Assembly: GCA_943736015.1 (NCBI GenBank)
Contig: OX031060.1
Coordinates: 19,607,231 to 19,671,230, forward strand
DNA length: 64,000 bases
Reading direction: 5' to 3'
Origin: Tridacna crocea
Lineage: Eukaryota; Mollusca; Bivalvia; Cardiida; Cardiidae
Numbering within the stretch: the stretch's first letter is position 1; each line of letters starts with the position of its first letter. Position numbers and translations under genes: made by a program. This document shows positions 10,200 through 20,720 of the stretch, piece after piece. The notes below the pieces were generated by a model that was not told the DNA's origin, did no database searches, and worked only from the letters and a program-made list of their open reading frames with translations.

Positions 10200-10980
10200 A
10201 TATTGGAGCTGCAAATTGAGCTACATATGATGATTTTTAAGGCTTTATTTTTTTTTAGCAAATGGCTCAAGTGGCTAACAGCAGCATGGGCCCTGAATCA
10301 TCTGGTGGTCACTGGTGGTCACTGTGACCTTAACCTTTCATGGATTAACCTTAAAATTGATAGGGATCATTTCCACCACAAGAAGTATATTTATGTACAA
10401 AATTTGAAGGATCTAGGTCAATTCTGTCTGCAGTTATCACCTGGACAAGGTTTAATCTATATATCATAAAGCTGAAGGCCAATGTGATTTAGACCGTTGA
10501 TGGATTAATTTCAAAATCGATAAGGATTATCTACACTCCGAGACAAATGTCTGTGCCATATCTGAAGAACCTAGGTCAATTCTGTGTCTAGTTATCATCC
10601 CGACAAGGTTTGGTCTACGTATCAACATGTTGACGGTCACTGTGACCATGACCTTTGACTGATTGACCTCAAAATCAATAGGGATCATCTACACTCCAAG
10701 CCAAATGTCTGTGCCAAATTTAAAGAACCTAGATCAATTCTGTGTCTAGATACCATCTGGAAAAGGTATGGTCTATATATAACATGTTGACGGTCACTGT
10801 GACCTTGACCTTTGACCAATTGACCTCAAAATCATTAAGAATCATCTACACTCTGAGACAAATGTCTGTGCAAAATTTGAAGAATCTAGGTCAATTCTGG
10901 GTTTAGTTATCATCCGGACAAGGTAAGGTCTACCAACTGACCCATCAACGAACTGACCGACCAACCGACATTAGCAAAGC
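10200..10980 (+). repeat. Tandem repeat with GGTCACTGTGACC palindromes
   Basis: Four to five imperfect units of roughly 150 bp. Each pairs a GGTCACTGTGACC/TTGACCTTTGAC block with GGATCATCTACACT, AATGTCTGTGCCA and AGAACCTAGGTCAATTCTG. Ends with ACTGACCGACCAACCGAC. The GGTCACTGTGACC palindrome is exact at 10317, 10635 and 10792. Located in PYROXD1 intron 3. Confidence 0.8.
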
Positions 10981-11434
10981 AATATACACCCACTTTGTTG
11001 AAAATGGTGGCGTTGATCGATGCACCAAACTGCACATTTTAGTGACGTAAGAACAAATTTGCTGTCCCAATACATTGCCAGATTACAGTACATTTGATAT
11101 CGCCATTACTGGTCAACTTACAGAAATTTATTGATGTTAAGTTTGTGAAATGTAAGATTCTGTATTCATGTGAAAACAATAATGGGCTGGAGTCCTTTTG
11201 TAGTAATCAAAACAAATCGCCCCCCACCCACCTGTGCATCAATCCTGAAATTTTGGGAGCTACAGGACACTCATGTTATAATAGGGTCAGTGTCTACACT
11301 ATTATCATAAGCAATCAAATCTGGGTTCAGCATTTCAAGTGATAAACTCTGCTTTGTTATAGTGGTGGGATTTTAACCTAAGCACTTTGAGACAAGCCCA
11401 TTTGTTTGGTTATGAGTATAATAATATTATGTAC

Positions 11435-11554
11435 CTTTTTCTCTGTATCCAAGGACACCAGTGTTTTTTGTATAACCTTGACATTTGGACAGTTAGTTTC
11501 TAAAATACATGCATTTTTTTCCTCTACATCAAACTGTTCTAACGTCCTTGACAC
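11435..11554 (-). CDS. PYROXD1: PYROXD1 coding exon 3
   Basis: Encodes residues 48-87. It carries LEQFDVEEKN and CPNVKVI, matching the family's LEEFDVEE and FPNIKVI blocks with the same spacing. The acceptor is GCACAG ending at 11555 and the donor GTACAT begins at 11434; both are phase 0. A decayed TTAA MITE fragment lies 72 bp upstream of the acceptor. Confidence 0.92.
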
Positions 11555-11626
11555 CTGTGCAAAAAATACAGAACATAAATTAGGCCCTTTAACACAGCTC
11601 TTTTTTGGATTGATAATGGTTTTTAA

Positions 11627-11760
11627 ATTAACATGAGAAAAGAAGATGCTGGTAATAAGCCTTTTCCCATAATATTTTCAACCCAAACAAAAACAATAAC
11701 CTGGTTTGAGCCACAATAAATGCTTTCAATTTGGACAGTTCTAAACTTTTCTTGTCTAGT
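11627..11760 (+). mobile_element. TTAA MITE fragment
   Basis: Decayed hairpin and right arm up to TGGACAGTTCTAAA; no terminal TTAA on the right. Confidence 0.55.
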
Positions 11761-11957
11761 TGAGATATATATATATAACCCTTGTGTGCTTTTGTGGCCT
11801 GCACAGCTCAAGATCCAACTCCATAAACATGCAGCCTTATCCAGGTTTCCAAATATCTGCTTAGACGCATTCCGGTAAACACGACCTTTAAACATCAATA
11901 CTTGGGTGCTTGCAGCCCCGCCCCTTTCTAAAAGTGTTCCTTTGTATCTTTGGCAAT

Positions 11958-12187
11958 TTAACCCTTTCCCAAACAAGCCCTTGTGTTTACGTGTCGGCAG
12001 TACAAGTCTTTTGAAAACACTGTGGGAAAAGGAGAAATTGCTCGTAGTGAGCAATTTCTCCTTTTCCCACAGTGTTTCCTACCCATTTGGAGAACTTTCT
12101 GCTATTTTTATCAAATTTTATCAAATTTGAAATTGCAACTCTTTGAGTTTGGAAGAGTCTAAAATATGTCATTTGGGAAAGGGTTAA
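11958..12187 (+). mobile_element. TTAA MITE, subfamily A
   Basis: Full length; tip GCTCGTAGTGAGC. Its right TTAA is also the left TTAA of the next copy. Confidence 0.92.
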
Positions 12188-12412
12188 CTCTTTACCACAC
12201 AATCCCGACTTTTAACGACCCTGAGATAGAAGCCTTTTGAAAACATTGTGGGAAAAGGAGAAAATGGTGGTAACCAGCGATTTCTCCTTTTCTCATAATG
12301 TTTTCTACCCTTCCCAAAACAAATTTCAAATTTTGAGCGTCCTTTATTTTGTTGTCTGCAAGTGCTTTCAATTTGGACAAGCCTACGATTTTGTCGTTTG
12401 GTAAAGAGTTAA
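12184..12412 (+). mobile_element. TTAA MITE, subfamily B, fused to the preceding A copy
   Basis: Full length and begins within the shared TTAA. Stem has mismatches (AAATGGTGGTAACCAGCGATTT). Confidence 0.9.
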
Positions 12413-12512
12413 GGTATCTGAGAAATTCTATACAGTCAAACACATGTATTTGTAAATCTCCACCCCTTACCACAAGAGTCACAACTTTCAATGACCTTGG
12501 TAGAGAAGCCTT

Positions 12513-12781
12513 TTTACTCTTTACCGAACGACAAAATTGTAGACTGGTCCAAATTGAAAGCACTTGCAGATGACAAATTATATGTAACTCAAAAATTGAA
12601 ATTCGTTTCCAACAGGGTAGAAAACATTGTGGGAAAAGGGGAAAATGCTGGTTACCCTTTTCCAAAATGTTTTCTACCCTGCTGGAAACAAATTTCAATT
12701 TGTGAGTTACATTTATTTTGTTGTCTGCTAGCACTTCAAATTTGGTTCAGTCTACTATTTTGTCATTTGGTAAAGGGTTAA
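12513..12781. mobile_element. TTAA MITE, symmetric derivative with two right arms
   Basis: Both arms are the right-hand type: the left side reads TTTAGACTGG-like inverted right arm (CTTTACCGAACGACAAAAT) and the right side is the same arm direct, ending GGTAAAGGGTTAA. The whole element is therefore one long palindrome. Part of the central right stem is missing. A left-arm stub lies just before it at 12466..12510. Confidence 0.75.
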
Positions 12782-12889
12782 TCTTTTACAAAACAAGCAA
12801 ATTCGTTGAAAAGACTTGGCTTAATAAAGATGAAGTTAAATTACATTTTGCTCTGTAGCGATAGCAATATTGGTCCATAATGAAAATAT

Positions 12890-13690
12890 ATTATGTCATG
12901 CCCCCTTTTCCATCACATGACATTTAATGAAAAAAAGGTAAAAGAATGATATAGGCAGACTATCATAAGGCAGGAGTTTCATAAATTTTCATCAAGGAAT
13001 TTGATTTAAAGAGATATTGATCTAAAACGAAAATCTACATGAAGCCCCCTTTTTCAGCGGCACCATATATATCCACATTGAATTTCAAAAAAGCAAAAAA
13101 AAATCAATATCTGAGGACATCATGAGGAACACCTTTATGAATTTCTATTACTTTTTGTCTAGAATTTATAAGATATCTGTCTGCAAAAACTGAAAGAGAT
13201 GGTCACTGGTCCATGATGAAATTATACATTTAGCCCCCTTTTATCATGATGTGGCATTTCATGAAATAGAAACTAATATTTATTGCCTGTGGTTTGAAAT
13301 AAACAATATGAAAGTGAGGATTCGTAACATTTTATCCTGCAGTTAAAGACATCCTGGTCATTTAAAAAGTGTATATAACTGTTGTGTTGCAGGGTCAATA
13401 TGGGTAAAGTTTTTGTCCTGCATTTGAAAATGGTAGTTGATAGTTGTGACATGTTCGATGTAAAAACACTGTATAGTTTTCAAGATCAGACTGAAAACAA
13501 CAAAATTTCACTCAAATGGGTAACTTAAAATTGCTCCCAGTTGGCCATTTTGCATCAAATTAAACAAAAACAAAAAAAATTGTCTCCGCAGAATGGGTTA
13601 CCACATAAAAAGTTTCATAAAATTCTGTTCAATGGTATTGAAGATATTCTCTAGCACAGACACAAGGACAGACAGACAGATGGAGGACAA
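12890..13690 (+). repeat. Unclassified tandem-unit repeat with GACAGACAGACAG tail
   Basis: Diverged units of CATGAAGCCCCCTTTTTCA/ATGACATTTCATGAAA type, ending with ACAAGGACAGACAGACAG. Same layout as the 3.5-4.2 kb repeat. It fills most of PYROXD1 intron 2 after the MITEs. Confidence 0.6.
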
Positions 13691-13852
13691 CACTAACACT
13701 AAAAAAAATGCTTCAAACAACTTTTTTTTCCCCCTTTTTCAATATTTCCAACCATAAATCTTATCAAGTGAACAACAACTGGGATCTACAAAGGCTTCCA
13801 ATTTTGGAAAATCTAAAATTTTGTAAAGAAAGTTGAGAAAATCTTGACTTAC

Positions 13853-13933
13853 CTTTTGATAGTTGGAAATTGCTTTGATAAGTTTTGATGCAGCAATCAA
13901 AAGGATTTCTTCCTCGGGACATAACACAGACAG
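13853..13933 (-). CDS. PYROXD1: PYROXD1 coding exon 2
   Basis: Encodes residues 21-47, beginning LSVLCPEEEILLIAAS and ending SNYQK. This is the second beta strand and following helix of the FAD domain (family pattern EDILLVTAS, then IKAVTN). The acceptor is TAG ending at 13934 and the donor GTAAGT begins at 13852; both junctions are phase 0. A TTAA MITE lies 92 bp upstream in intron 1. Confidence 0.93.
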
Positions 13934-14025
13934 CTAGACAGATAGAAAAAACAGATGGAAACTAGGTAAAATTCATCCATTTTTTCAACATGGGTATTTT
14001 AACTCTTTTCCACATCATCACAAGT

Positions 14026-14254
14026 TTCACTCATTACCAAACAACAAAATTTTAGACTGGTCCAAATCGAAAGCATTTCCAGACGACAAAATAAAAGTGA
14101 CTGAAAAATTGAAATTTGTTTTGTGAAGGATAGAAAACTTTGTTGGAAAAGGAGAAAATGCTGGTAACCAGCATTTTCTCCTTTTCCCACAATGTTTTCT
14201 ATAGACTTCTTTTTCAGGGGCGCTTAAAGTAGGGATTGTGTTGTAATGGGTTAA
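14026..14254 (-). mobile_element. TTAA MITE, subfamily B
   Basis: Inverted; right end TTAA, left end degraded (CACTCATTACCAAAC). Perfect tip GCTGGTAACCAGC. Confidence 0.85.
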
Positions 14255-14651
14255 AAACCCCAATACATGTAAGGCATAGACTTTCAAAGGAAATACTAAT
14301 GTGGACAAAAACTATTGAACTTACTTTTTTCGTATTTCTCGTTGTAATCATGTAAGAGATAACAGATGCTGACCATAAGAATGCAGCGTAAATTAAAAAT
14401 TTAACAACTACCAAACATTACACAAAGTTTTAGTACACCAACCTTTTTTTTTTTAGAAGAGAAGTGCGTACTCCTTGTAAAGAGGCAGAGGGTTACTTCG
14501 GTGCCTCTTTGATGTTTGTAACTTGCATGTTTTTTTACCAGGAGATTGACAAGCATGTGTCACTGACATGTCATGTAAAAACTAACTCTTGTTTTCACGA
14601 CCATTATTATATCCTTTTTCTTATGAAAGGTAAATCAAGATCTGACTGAAA

Positions 14652-15002
14652 ACATCTGAAAATACACTTCCTGGGAATCCCGTGACGTCAGCGAATGGCT
14701 TCCTCGGTGAATCGAAATTGTCCAAAAAAAATTGTAAAACATGACGGATATGTCCAGTTGAAAGGTGTCTACTGAGGTATCGCCGAATGTCGTAGGTATA
14801 TTTTTCTGTTGTCTATAGCTATGCTATTAAGTATTATAAATTATGATCGATGTTTCTTCGTGGGTGATTTTGGATGGGAAAGGCTGTCTTGTGCTGGCGC
14901 CAGCAATCGAGAAGTTGCAATCCTTTTGTTTATATTATATAGGGGAGATTTTGTTTTCATATTTTATCATTTATTTTGGTTATAGAATGTCAAATTCCTG
15001 TG
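14652..15002 (+). repeat. Single arm of the CACAGGAAT palindromic element
   Basis: Matches the right arm of the element at 33497..34398: TGAAAGGTGTCTACTGAGGT, GCTGGCGCCAGCAATCGAGA, TTATATAGGGGAG and AATGTCAAATTCCTGTG. The opposite arm is absent here. Confidence 0.75.
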
Positions 15003-15020
15003 TTCTACCTCTACCTTCAG

Positions 15021-15775
15021 TCTGAAGGTGTCTGCTCCGATGCTATTTTTGTGACTGGTCTTCGCTAACACCTTCAGTCCAGCCATTCATTCAAGGCTTC
15101 TGGAAAATATACGATTTTACCCGCATCTTTTCGAACGGCTCTATGCGACAGAATTTCAAATGACAACTACTAAAATGGGCATGGATTGTTAGATAAATGA
15201 TTAATCTTTACAAAAAAACTGATGTTAGTTAATATCCAACTCTTACCTTTGTGCAAATCTGTACTTTTCAACGTAAATAATCGTTGACCTACTTCACCAG
15301 AAATCAAAACATGGTTATCTTTTCAATGCGCATGTCTCGGCAGAAATCGCAGTATCTCTGACACGCTACAGAATGGTTTAGTTGCGAATTTTGCTGTAAA
15401 TAAACGCACCTTGATCGAACTTGGCTGTATAGGGTTAGGGAACCAGACTGTACAAATTTCAAATTCCGTTGAGTGCGCATGCCTGACTAACGGAAGTCGC
15501 CGTGTTAGTTGTTTACAAATTATGCTGGATTTATTTACGTTTGGAAAAAGGTAAATTCCCATTGATTTAATTATTTGTGTGCTCTTAAAGATTAATCATT
15601 TATCTAACGATCCATACCCATTTTATTAGCTGTCATTGGAATTTTTGTCGAATTGAGACGTTCGAAAAGATGCGGGTAAAATCATATTTTTTCCATACGG
15701 GTTCAATGAATGGCTGGACTGAAGGTGTTAGCGAAGACCAGTCACAAAAATAGCATCGGAGCAGACACCTTCAGA
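15021..15775. mobile_element. Inverted-repeat element, about 190-bp arms
   Basis: Left arm begins TCTGAAGGTGTCTGCTCCGA; the right arm is its inverse ending TCGGAGCAGACACCTTCAGA. Arms stay similar to about 15213 and from 15587. The 370-bp centre has no coding signal. Lies in PYROXD1 intron 1. Confidence 0.8.
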
Positions 15776-15779
15776 CCAT

Positions 15780-16109
15780 AGGCACTTGGTTTCTTTGTCT
15801 TTTACTTTTGTGCCTTACCTCTTCTATTTCTGCTTATCTTAAATACTAGAAGGTTTTGCAGCGGCCATGTTTTAAAGCAACGGAAGTGAAATATTATTCT
15901 ATTCTTAAGATAGAACGTCTTGTTTACGTTATCCTGGTACCAGTATTTGCCAGCATGTTAATGACGATTCGGGAGTCAGTGTAAATCGAATCCTGGTCAA
16001 GTACTTCCGTTGCTTTAAAACATGGCCGCTGCGAAACCTTCTAGTATTTAAAATATGCAGGAATAGAAGAAATAAGGTACAAAAGTAAAAGACAAGGAAA
16101 CCGAGTGCC
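15780..16109. mobile_element. Inverted-repeat MITE, about 110-bp arms
   Basis: Arms AGGCACTTGGTTTCTTTGTC / AAGGAAACCGAGTGCCT with internal AACATGGCCGCTGCGAAACC on one side and its inverse on the other. It abuts the previous element and stops about 80 bp from PYROXD1 exon 1. Confidence 0.78.
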
Positions 16110-16189
16110 TGTGCTTCAGACTGAAGGTATTCTACCTCAGGCTTACGGTTACAACTACACTTATGACAGAAGAACTGAATACAAAATAC

Positions 16190-16249
16190 CGTTTCTACAC
16201 ATGTTACTCCAGCGATTCCACCACCAACGACAACAAAAGCGAAAGACAT
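16190..16249 (-). CDS. PYROXD1: PYROXD1 coding exon 1
   Basis: Encodes residues 1-20 from ATG at 16249. The peptide has a hydrophobic beta strand followed by GGGIAG, the FAD-binding Rossmann loop, then VTC. The start is chosen because family members begin only a few residues before this strand. The donor is GT at 16189-16188 after ACG, phase 0. Joined to exon 2 the reading is CVET-LSVLCPEEE, collinear with the family without a gap. Upstream is 5' UTR or promoter with no TATA box that I can recognise. Confidence 0.92.
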
Positions 16250-16493
16250 AGTTTGAGAATATAGAATATTTTGTCAAGACGACGAGTGTGAGGGAAAAAT
16301 AACTAATACACCGGTTTTGATCATGGGCAAACAAACGCATTATATGACAAGCGCCCAGAAGATTGCTGTAGAAATCGTCCCCTGGAGAAATCGGCCCCTG
16401 GAGGACGACTTCTCTGGTGAAATCGTCCCAAAATAAAATTTTGGAGAAGTTGTCCCGAACATTACATTTCATCCATATCGTTATTCAAGTTGT

Positions 16494-17045
16494 CTTTAAA
16501 GGTGGGTATTTAGAATTTTTACATCTAACCAAACTAAAAAATATATATATATATCACTGAAATTTATATGAAAAAGTAATACAAATCATCAATAATTAAG
16601 ACTCATGAAATTTCAAAAAAAAATTTTTGATGGTATTCCCTTAAAAGGATACGTAGCCTCTAAAGCTATTTTTAGATTTCGCGCCAAAAATCAATAAAGC
16701 ATTGTGGGAATGTCAAGTGACTGGTGCGTGACTTATAACGCTGAAATTCCATTACATAACAAATATATAATAATTATTTTCCATAATCTCTTCTTCGGAC
16801 GGATATTTGAAACTTCGTCTGTGTTTTCCTGTATTTAAATGACAGGATTGATAATCTAAAAATAGAACGTGTCTCCCGCTGGTGTCAACTTGGTCCGTTA
16901 TAAATCTCTAATTTCTCGTGTTGTCGGATGGTTTTCGACTACTTGGGTTTTATGAACGCAAATTAAAAGGCTTTAGAAGTAAAAGGATGATTTTTTTGCA
17001 TTTTTGGAAATTTTCGTCCAAAACTCTGAAGGGCCACCTTTAAAA
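16494..17045. mobile_element. CTTTAAAGGTGG inverted-repeat element, copy 1
   Basis: Ends CTTTAAAGGTGG and CCACCTTTAAA. A second copy in opposite orientation is at 50110..50659, sharing GGCTACGTAGCC-like sequence, AATATTCCCACAATG-like sequence and TCGTTGTCGGATGG-type blocks. It lies just upstream of PYROXD1 and carries the E2F-type site. Confidence 0.72.
16677..16688 (-). promoter_or_regulatory. E2F-type palindromic site upstream of PYROXD1
   Basis: On the minus strand this reads TTTGGCGCGAAA, a textbook E2F site, about 430 bp before the PYROXD1 start. It lies inside the inverted-repeat element 16494..17045, so it is repeat-borne. Function is unproven. Confidence 0.35.
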
Positions 17046-17350
17046 AATATTTTTGAACATTCCTTATCTTTAGTATGCACATTATATGTATTTACCTTAA
17101 TGCAAGGGTGATTTAGTAGTTTTGCCAATTGTTTATTTCGCCTATTTCACACTGATAGGATGTATTTCACACCTGTCACAAATAGATTACACCTGCTTGA
17201 TTTTTGAAATATGTCTTTGATTGACTCTGATTTGAAAGAAAATGTCTGTTATTTCTTTCTGTAGTCATTCGCTTGTCATTAAATGTTTTGTTTTTTTTTA
17301 ATTTCTTATATGTCCATTACCGCTATTTTGATTCATCGTACAAAGATTTT

Positions 17351-17402
<52 letters not shown>

Positions 17403-17538
17403 ATTTTTCTGTCCTTTCCTACTTGTACGTTTTCCATCACCCAATACGAGATTCATTTCCAGCCGTCGGTCATGAAGTCACCAGTTCCATCCCATTAAGA
17501 GTGTTTTATTGACCCACATCTCTGATTACTGTATATTG
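17046..17538. other. Intergenic, AT-rich, with CT microsatellite
   Basis: No gene seen. A (CT)n run of about 44 bp lies at 17356..17399; ORFs across it encode low-complexity Leu-Ser and are not credited. Confidence 0.8.
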
Positions 17539-17660
17539 AAACCCTTTTCCACAAAAGCATTTCTTCCTTTTCCAACAACAGTTTCTAGCATTTGAAAGAC
17601 GAATGTTACTTTTTCATTGACATTTGATTTGTCTTCTGCAAATGCTTTCAACTTTTTTTT
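17539..17660 (+). mobile_element. TTAA MITE fragment, decayed
   Basis: One hairpin arm and TTGTCTTCTGCAAATGCTTT from a right arm. No termini. From 17661 to 17940 nothing is recognised. Confidence 0.5.
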
Positions 17661-17940
17661 TTCCAGAAAAAAAGTCTTTCGGAGAAGGGACATTTTTGGA
17701 AAATAATTATTTACAGTGATTCAAAGTACTCAGACTTCAGAGACTTGTATGTTTGCTCTTTGAAGAGAGAGAATTGAATCAGGACTATCACAATACCTAT
17801 CGTCAACCCTCAGAAGGAAACTGACCGAGCTGGTGGAGTCAAGTCTTCTTCGCTACCTACTAAACTATTTTCCGCAGATAAAACCATCATTTTAGCAACA
17901 CTCGAGTTGTCTTTAAAATGCTTTCAATGTTGATAACTCT

Positions 17941-18388
17941 GAAGCAAGTAGCCCCCATTACCAGGGCCATGTTTCTTGACAAATCAGCATTTTGTGAACA
18001 ATTTTTGAAAAGGATTACCAAAGGAACATTTCTGTGAAAGTATTTCAAAATCTGATCGGCCGTTTCAGAGAAGAATTTTAAAGAATTTCTTCATAGCCAT
18101 ATAGTGCAGGTAGCTCCCATTCACCAAAGCCATGTTTCTTGATGTATCAAAATTTCGCAAACAGCTTTGGAAAGGGTTATCTTAGGATCATTTCTGTGAA
18201 ATTATTTCAGAATCTGACCAGTGGTTTCAGAGAAAAAGAATTTTTAACAATTTCTTCATTTCCCTATAGTGCAAGTAGCCTCCATCCATCAAAGCCATGT
18301 TTTTTGACGGATCAAAATTTCGCGAAAAAATTTTGAAAGGGTCAACCAAAGAAAATATCTAAAATTATTTCAAAATCTAACCAACGGT
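17941..18388 (+). repeat. AACAAGAG-family repeat, left part (interrupted)
   Basis: Tandem units with CATGTTTCTTGACAAATCA and TTTCAGAGAAGAATTTTAAA. It stops at the TTCAG that is duplicated on the far side of the 18394..20715 element and resumes at 20721. Confidence 0.75.
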
Positions 18389-19424
18389 TTCAGCACGGGT
18401 GGTAAACGGGGCAACTAGCTCCAAAAAGAGTCAATAGTATTTTGTTGCCTCCTAACATACGGGTATTTGCGTGCTAGTTGCATAGATAGAAAATTTGTCA
18501 ACAAAGGTAGGTGTTGAATACTTTAATTTCTATTTATTTCCTTAGCGGAGACCTTTTGAAAAATTCGACAATGCAGTGCGATATAGAAATGACTAAACTT
18601 TATTCACAGCTAGCATATGTCATATAAGTGTGCAGCGCTTAGATAAAATCTTGGCCAAACTTTCGAACATCGAGCGGTAAAACTGTAAGTCGGAGTTATG
18701 AAACCACGGATTTCCTCATTGAACCTCCAATACATAGCCACTACATTACCTAATGCACCTTCCCTATTAATTTCAAGCCCAGGGAATACGAAATAACAAA
18801 AATTGAAAATTTTAGAAGTCGTGTATGCAGAATATTAGCTGAATTTGTGTGCGGGCTGGTTGCCTAGCTCGGGGGGTAGTTGAATAGACAAGGAGCCAGC
18901 TTTTAATTCAGGTTGAGCTTAGTAATATTTGTCGTCTGCCAGTGCTTATATTCGACTCTGTCTAAATTTGTCATTCGGTCATCGGATGCCTAAATAATAC
19001 TTTATATAATATTTTCACGTGGGCCTGTCCGAGACACGGACACTCGTTTTCCCGATGTTTGAACAACTCACAAATACTGAGATCAACAAAATACACAAGG
19101 TTCCACAGCTGCCATTTTTTCTAGCAACGGAATTTTATACTGACATCACGTTTGGGCTGCGTTCATTTCTATTAAGGTTTCTGACATCTTTGGTACCCAT
19201 ATTAGAAATTGGCACAGCCCAAACATGACGACGGTGTAAACTGAAAAAAAGCAGCTGCTAAAACGTGTGTAGGCTACTTTATATACATTCCTAAGAATTG
19301 GCAATTTGTTAAGAGATCGGAAACCGAGTGCCTGTTGTTCTAATGAAAAACTGCAGGGGATGGGTGGCATCCTGATCATGCATGTAACTGTTACATCCCC
19401 TTAAAGTACTTTAACTTGTGAAAT

Positions 19425-19781
19425 TTGACATCTTTTCAGAAACTAGCAAAGATGTCAAAAAATCCAAATTCTTCACGGTACACATGTTCAGAGTGTCCAA
19501 AGAGCTACTCAGCCAAATCAAGACTAAAAGAACACTCGAAAAATGCTCACCAGGATCCATCATCGACAGTATCTAATATATGCCAAAGACATTTCAGCAC
19601 GAAAACAATATTAAAAACTTATGTGGATTATGCACATTTGGGTGTTCGCAAATATGAATGCGACTGCTGTGGAAAGCAAGTAGCCACGAGAAAAAGAGTG
19701 TCAGATCACATGAGGCAGCATCACAGCGCCAAGAATTTAACAACTGAAAGCTGCGGAAAAAGCTTCGTCCACCACATTTGA
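19425..19781 (+). pseudogene. C2H2 zinc-finger gene fragment carried by inverted-repeat element
   Basis: A 118-codon frame. Finger 1, YTCSECPKSYSAKSRLKEH (residues 19-37) then SKNAH, is canonical C-x2-C-x12-H-x4-H. Finger 2 has lost its first Cys (NICQRHFSTKTIL). Finger 3, YECDCCGKQVATRKRVSDH then MRQHH, is canonical. Finger 4 is a stub (SCGKSFVHH) before the stop. The frame is preceded by TCTTTTCAG, which looks like a splice acceptor, suggesting an exon captured from a host zinc-finger gene. A likely start is ATG at 19452. Expression is unproven; two intact fingers could still bind DNA. Confidence 0.6.
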
Positions 19782-19845
19782 ATGGGGTTTCATACCGTTT
19801 CAAAGAATCTTTTCAGTTATATCACGGCGAAGTTCACTAACTCGT

Positions 19846-19993
19846 GTGCTTCCTGGGTATCAACAGTACTACGCTGGGACCCTGAATGCCTTCTCCATGG
19901 ACATATCCACGTGACCAGCGGCGCGGCCGGGACTCAAACCCGCGACCCTCGACACCTTTCAGGTCACGAGTTAGCCGCTATTCCTATTTCAAG
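19846..19993 (-). repeat. tRNA-derived SINE
   Basis: On the minus strand: AGCGGCTAACTCGTG (box A-like), then GGGTTTGAGTCCC (box B), then a non-tRNA tail. The sequence does not fold into a full tRNA by inspection. Confidence 0.6.
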
Positions 19994-20720
19994 TATAGCA
20001 TAGGCATCCAACTACAAATGCCAAATTTTAGATAGTGTGAAAAGCACTTGCATATTACAAATTTTACTAAGCTCAACATTCTGGAATGAAAAGAATATAT
20101 AAATCGTTTAAAAAGTGTTTCAAAATATGTTCAGAATCCTAGATATGTAAAATTACTTCTTGAATTACCCTGTACAGTGCTGATTTGGGGCAAATAGGTT
20201 AACTACATGTACCTCCTTGTCTATTCAACTACCCCCCGGGCTAGGCAACTAGCCCGCACACAAATTCAGCTAATATTCTGCATACACGACTTCTGAAATT
20301 TTCAATTTTTGTTATTTCGTAATTCCCTGGGCTTGAAATTAATAGGGAAAGTGCATCAAGTATTGTAGTCGCTAAGTATTGGACGTTCAATGAGGAAATC
20401 CGTGGTTTCATATCTCCGATTTACAGTTTTACCGCTCGATGTTCGAAAGTTTGGCCAAGATTTTATCTAAGCGCTGCACACTTATATGACATATGCTAGC
20501 GATGAATAAAGTTTAGTCATTTCTATATCGCACTGCATTGCCGGATTTTTCAAAAGGTCTCCGCTAAGGAAATAAATAGAAATTAAAGTATTCGACACCT
20601 ACCTTTGTTGACAAATTTTCTATCTATGCAACTAGCACGCAAACACCCGTATGTTACGAGGCAACAAAATACTATTGACTCTTTTTGGAGCTAGTTGCCC
20701 CGTTTACCACCCGTGTTCAG

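Larger units (their letters stand above)
214..16249 (-). other. PYROXD1: PYROXD1 gene, 5' portion (9 coding exons, 3' end outside window)
   Basis: This is the span of a pyridine nucleotide-disulphide oxidoreductase of the PYROXD1 family. The nine exons listed below join in frame to 284 residues and collinearly match the N-terminal part of the vertebrate protein (about 500 residues) as I remember it. Two Rossmann dinucleotide motifs are visible: GGGIAG at residues 9-14 (FAD) and GNGGIA at 146-151 (NAD(P)H). Family knowledge: PYROXD1 is a cytoplasmic/nuclear FAD oxidoreductase that protects the tRNA ligase complex from oxidation, and human mutations cause myopathy. Introns are 0.9-3.0 kb and filled with repeats. 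All donors are GT and all acceptors AG. No internal stop or frameshift was seen, so the gene looks functional. The C-terminal half lies left of position 1. Identification is firm; exon ends were set by hand without transcript data. Confidence 0.93.
18394..20715. mobile_element. 2.3-kb element with about 0.6-kb terminal inverted repeats and 5-bp TSD
   Basis: Left end CACGGGTGGTAAACGGGGCA, right end its inverse TGCCCCGTTTACCACCCGTG. Arms remain alignable for about 600 bp. TTCAG occurs at 18389..18393 and 20716..20720 as target duplication, inside a host AACAAGAG repeat. Cargo: a C2H2 zinc-finger fragment (19425..19781) and a tRNA-derived SINE (19846..19993). No transposase is evident, so it is non-autonomous. 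Superfamily not assigned. Confidence 0.82.

Noticed and set aside
17273..17512. ORFs of 79 and 71 codons
   Set aside because: Both are driven by a CT microsatellite (Leu-Ser repeats).
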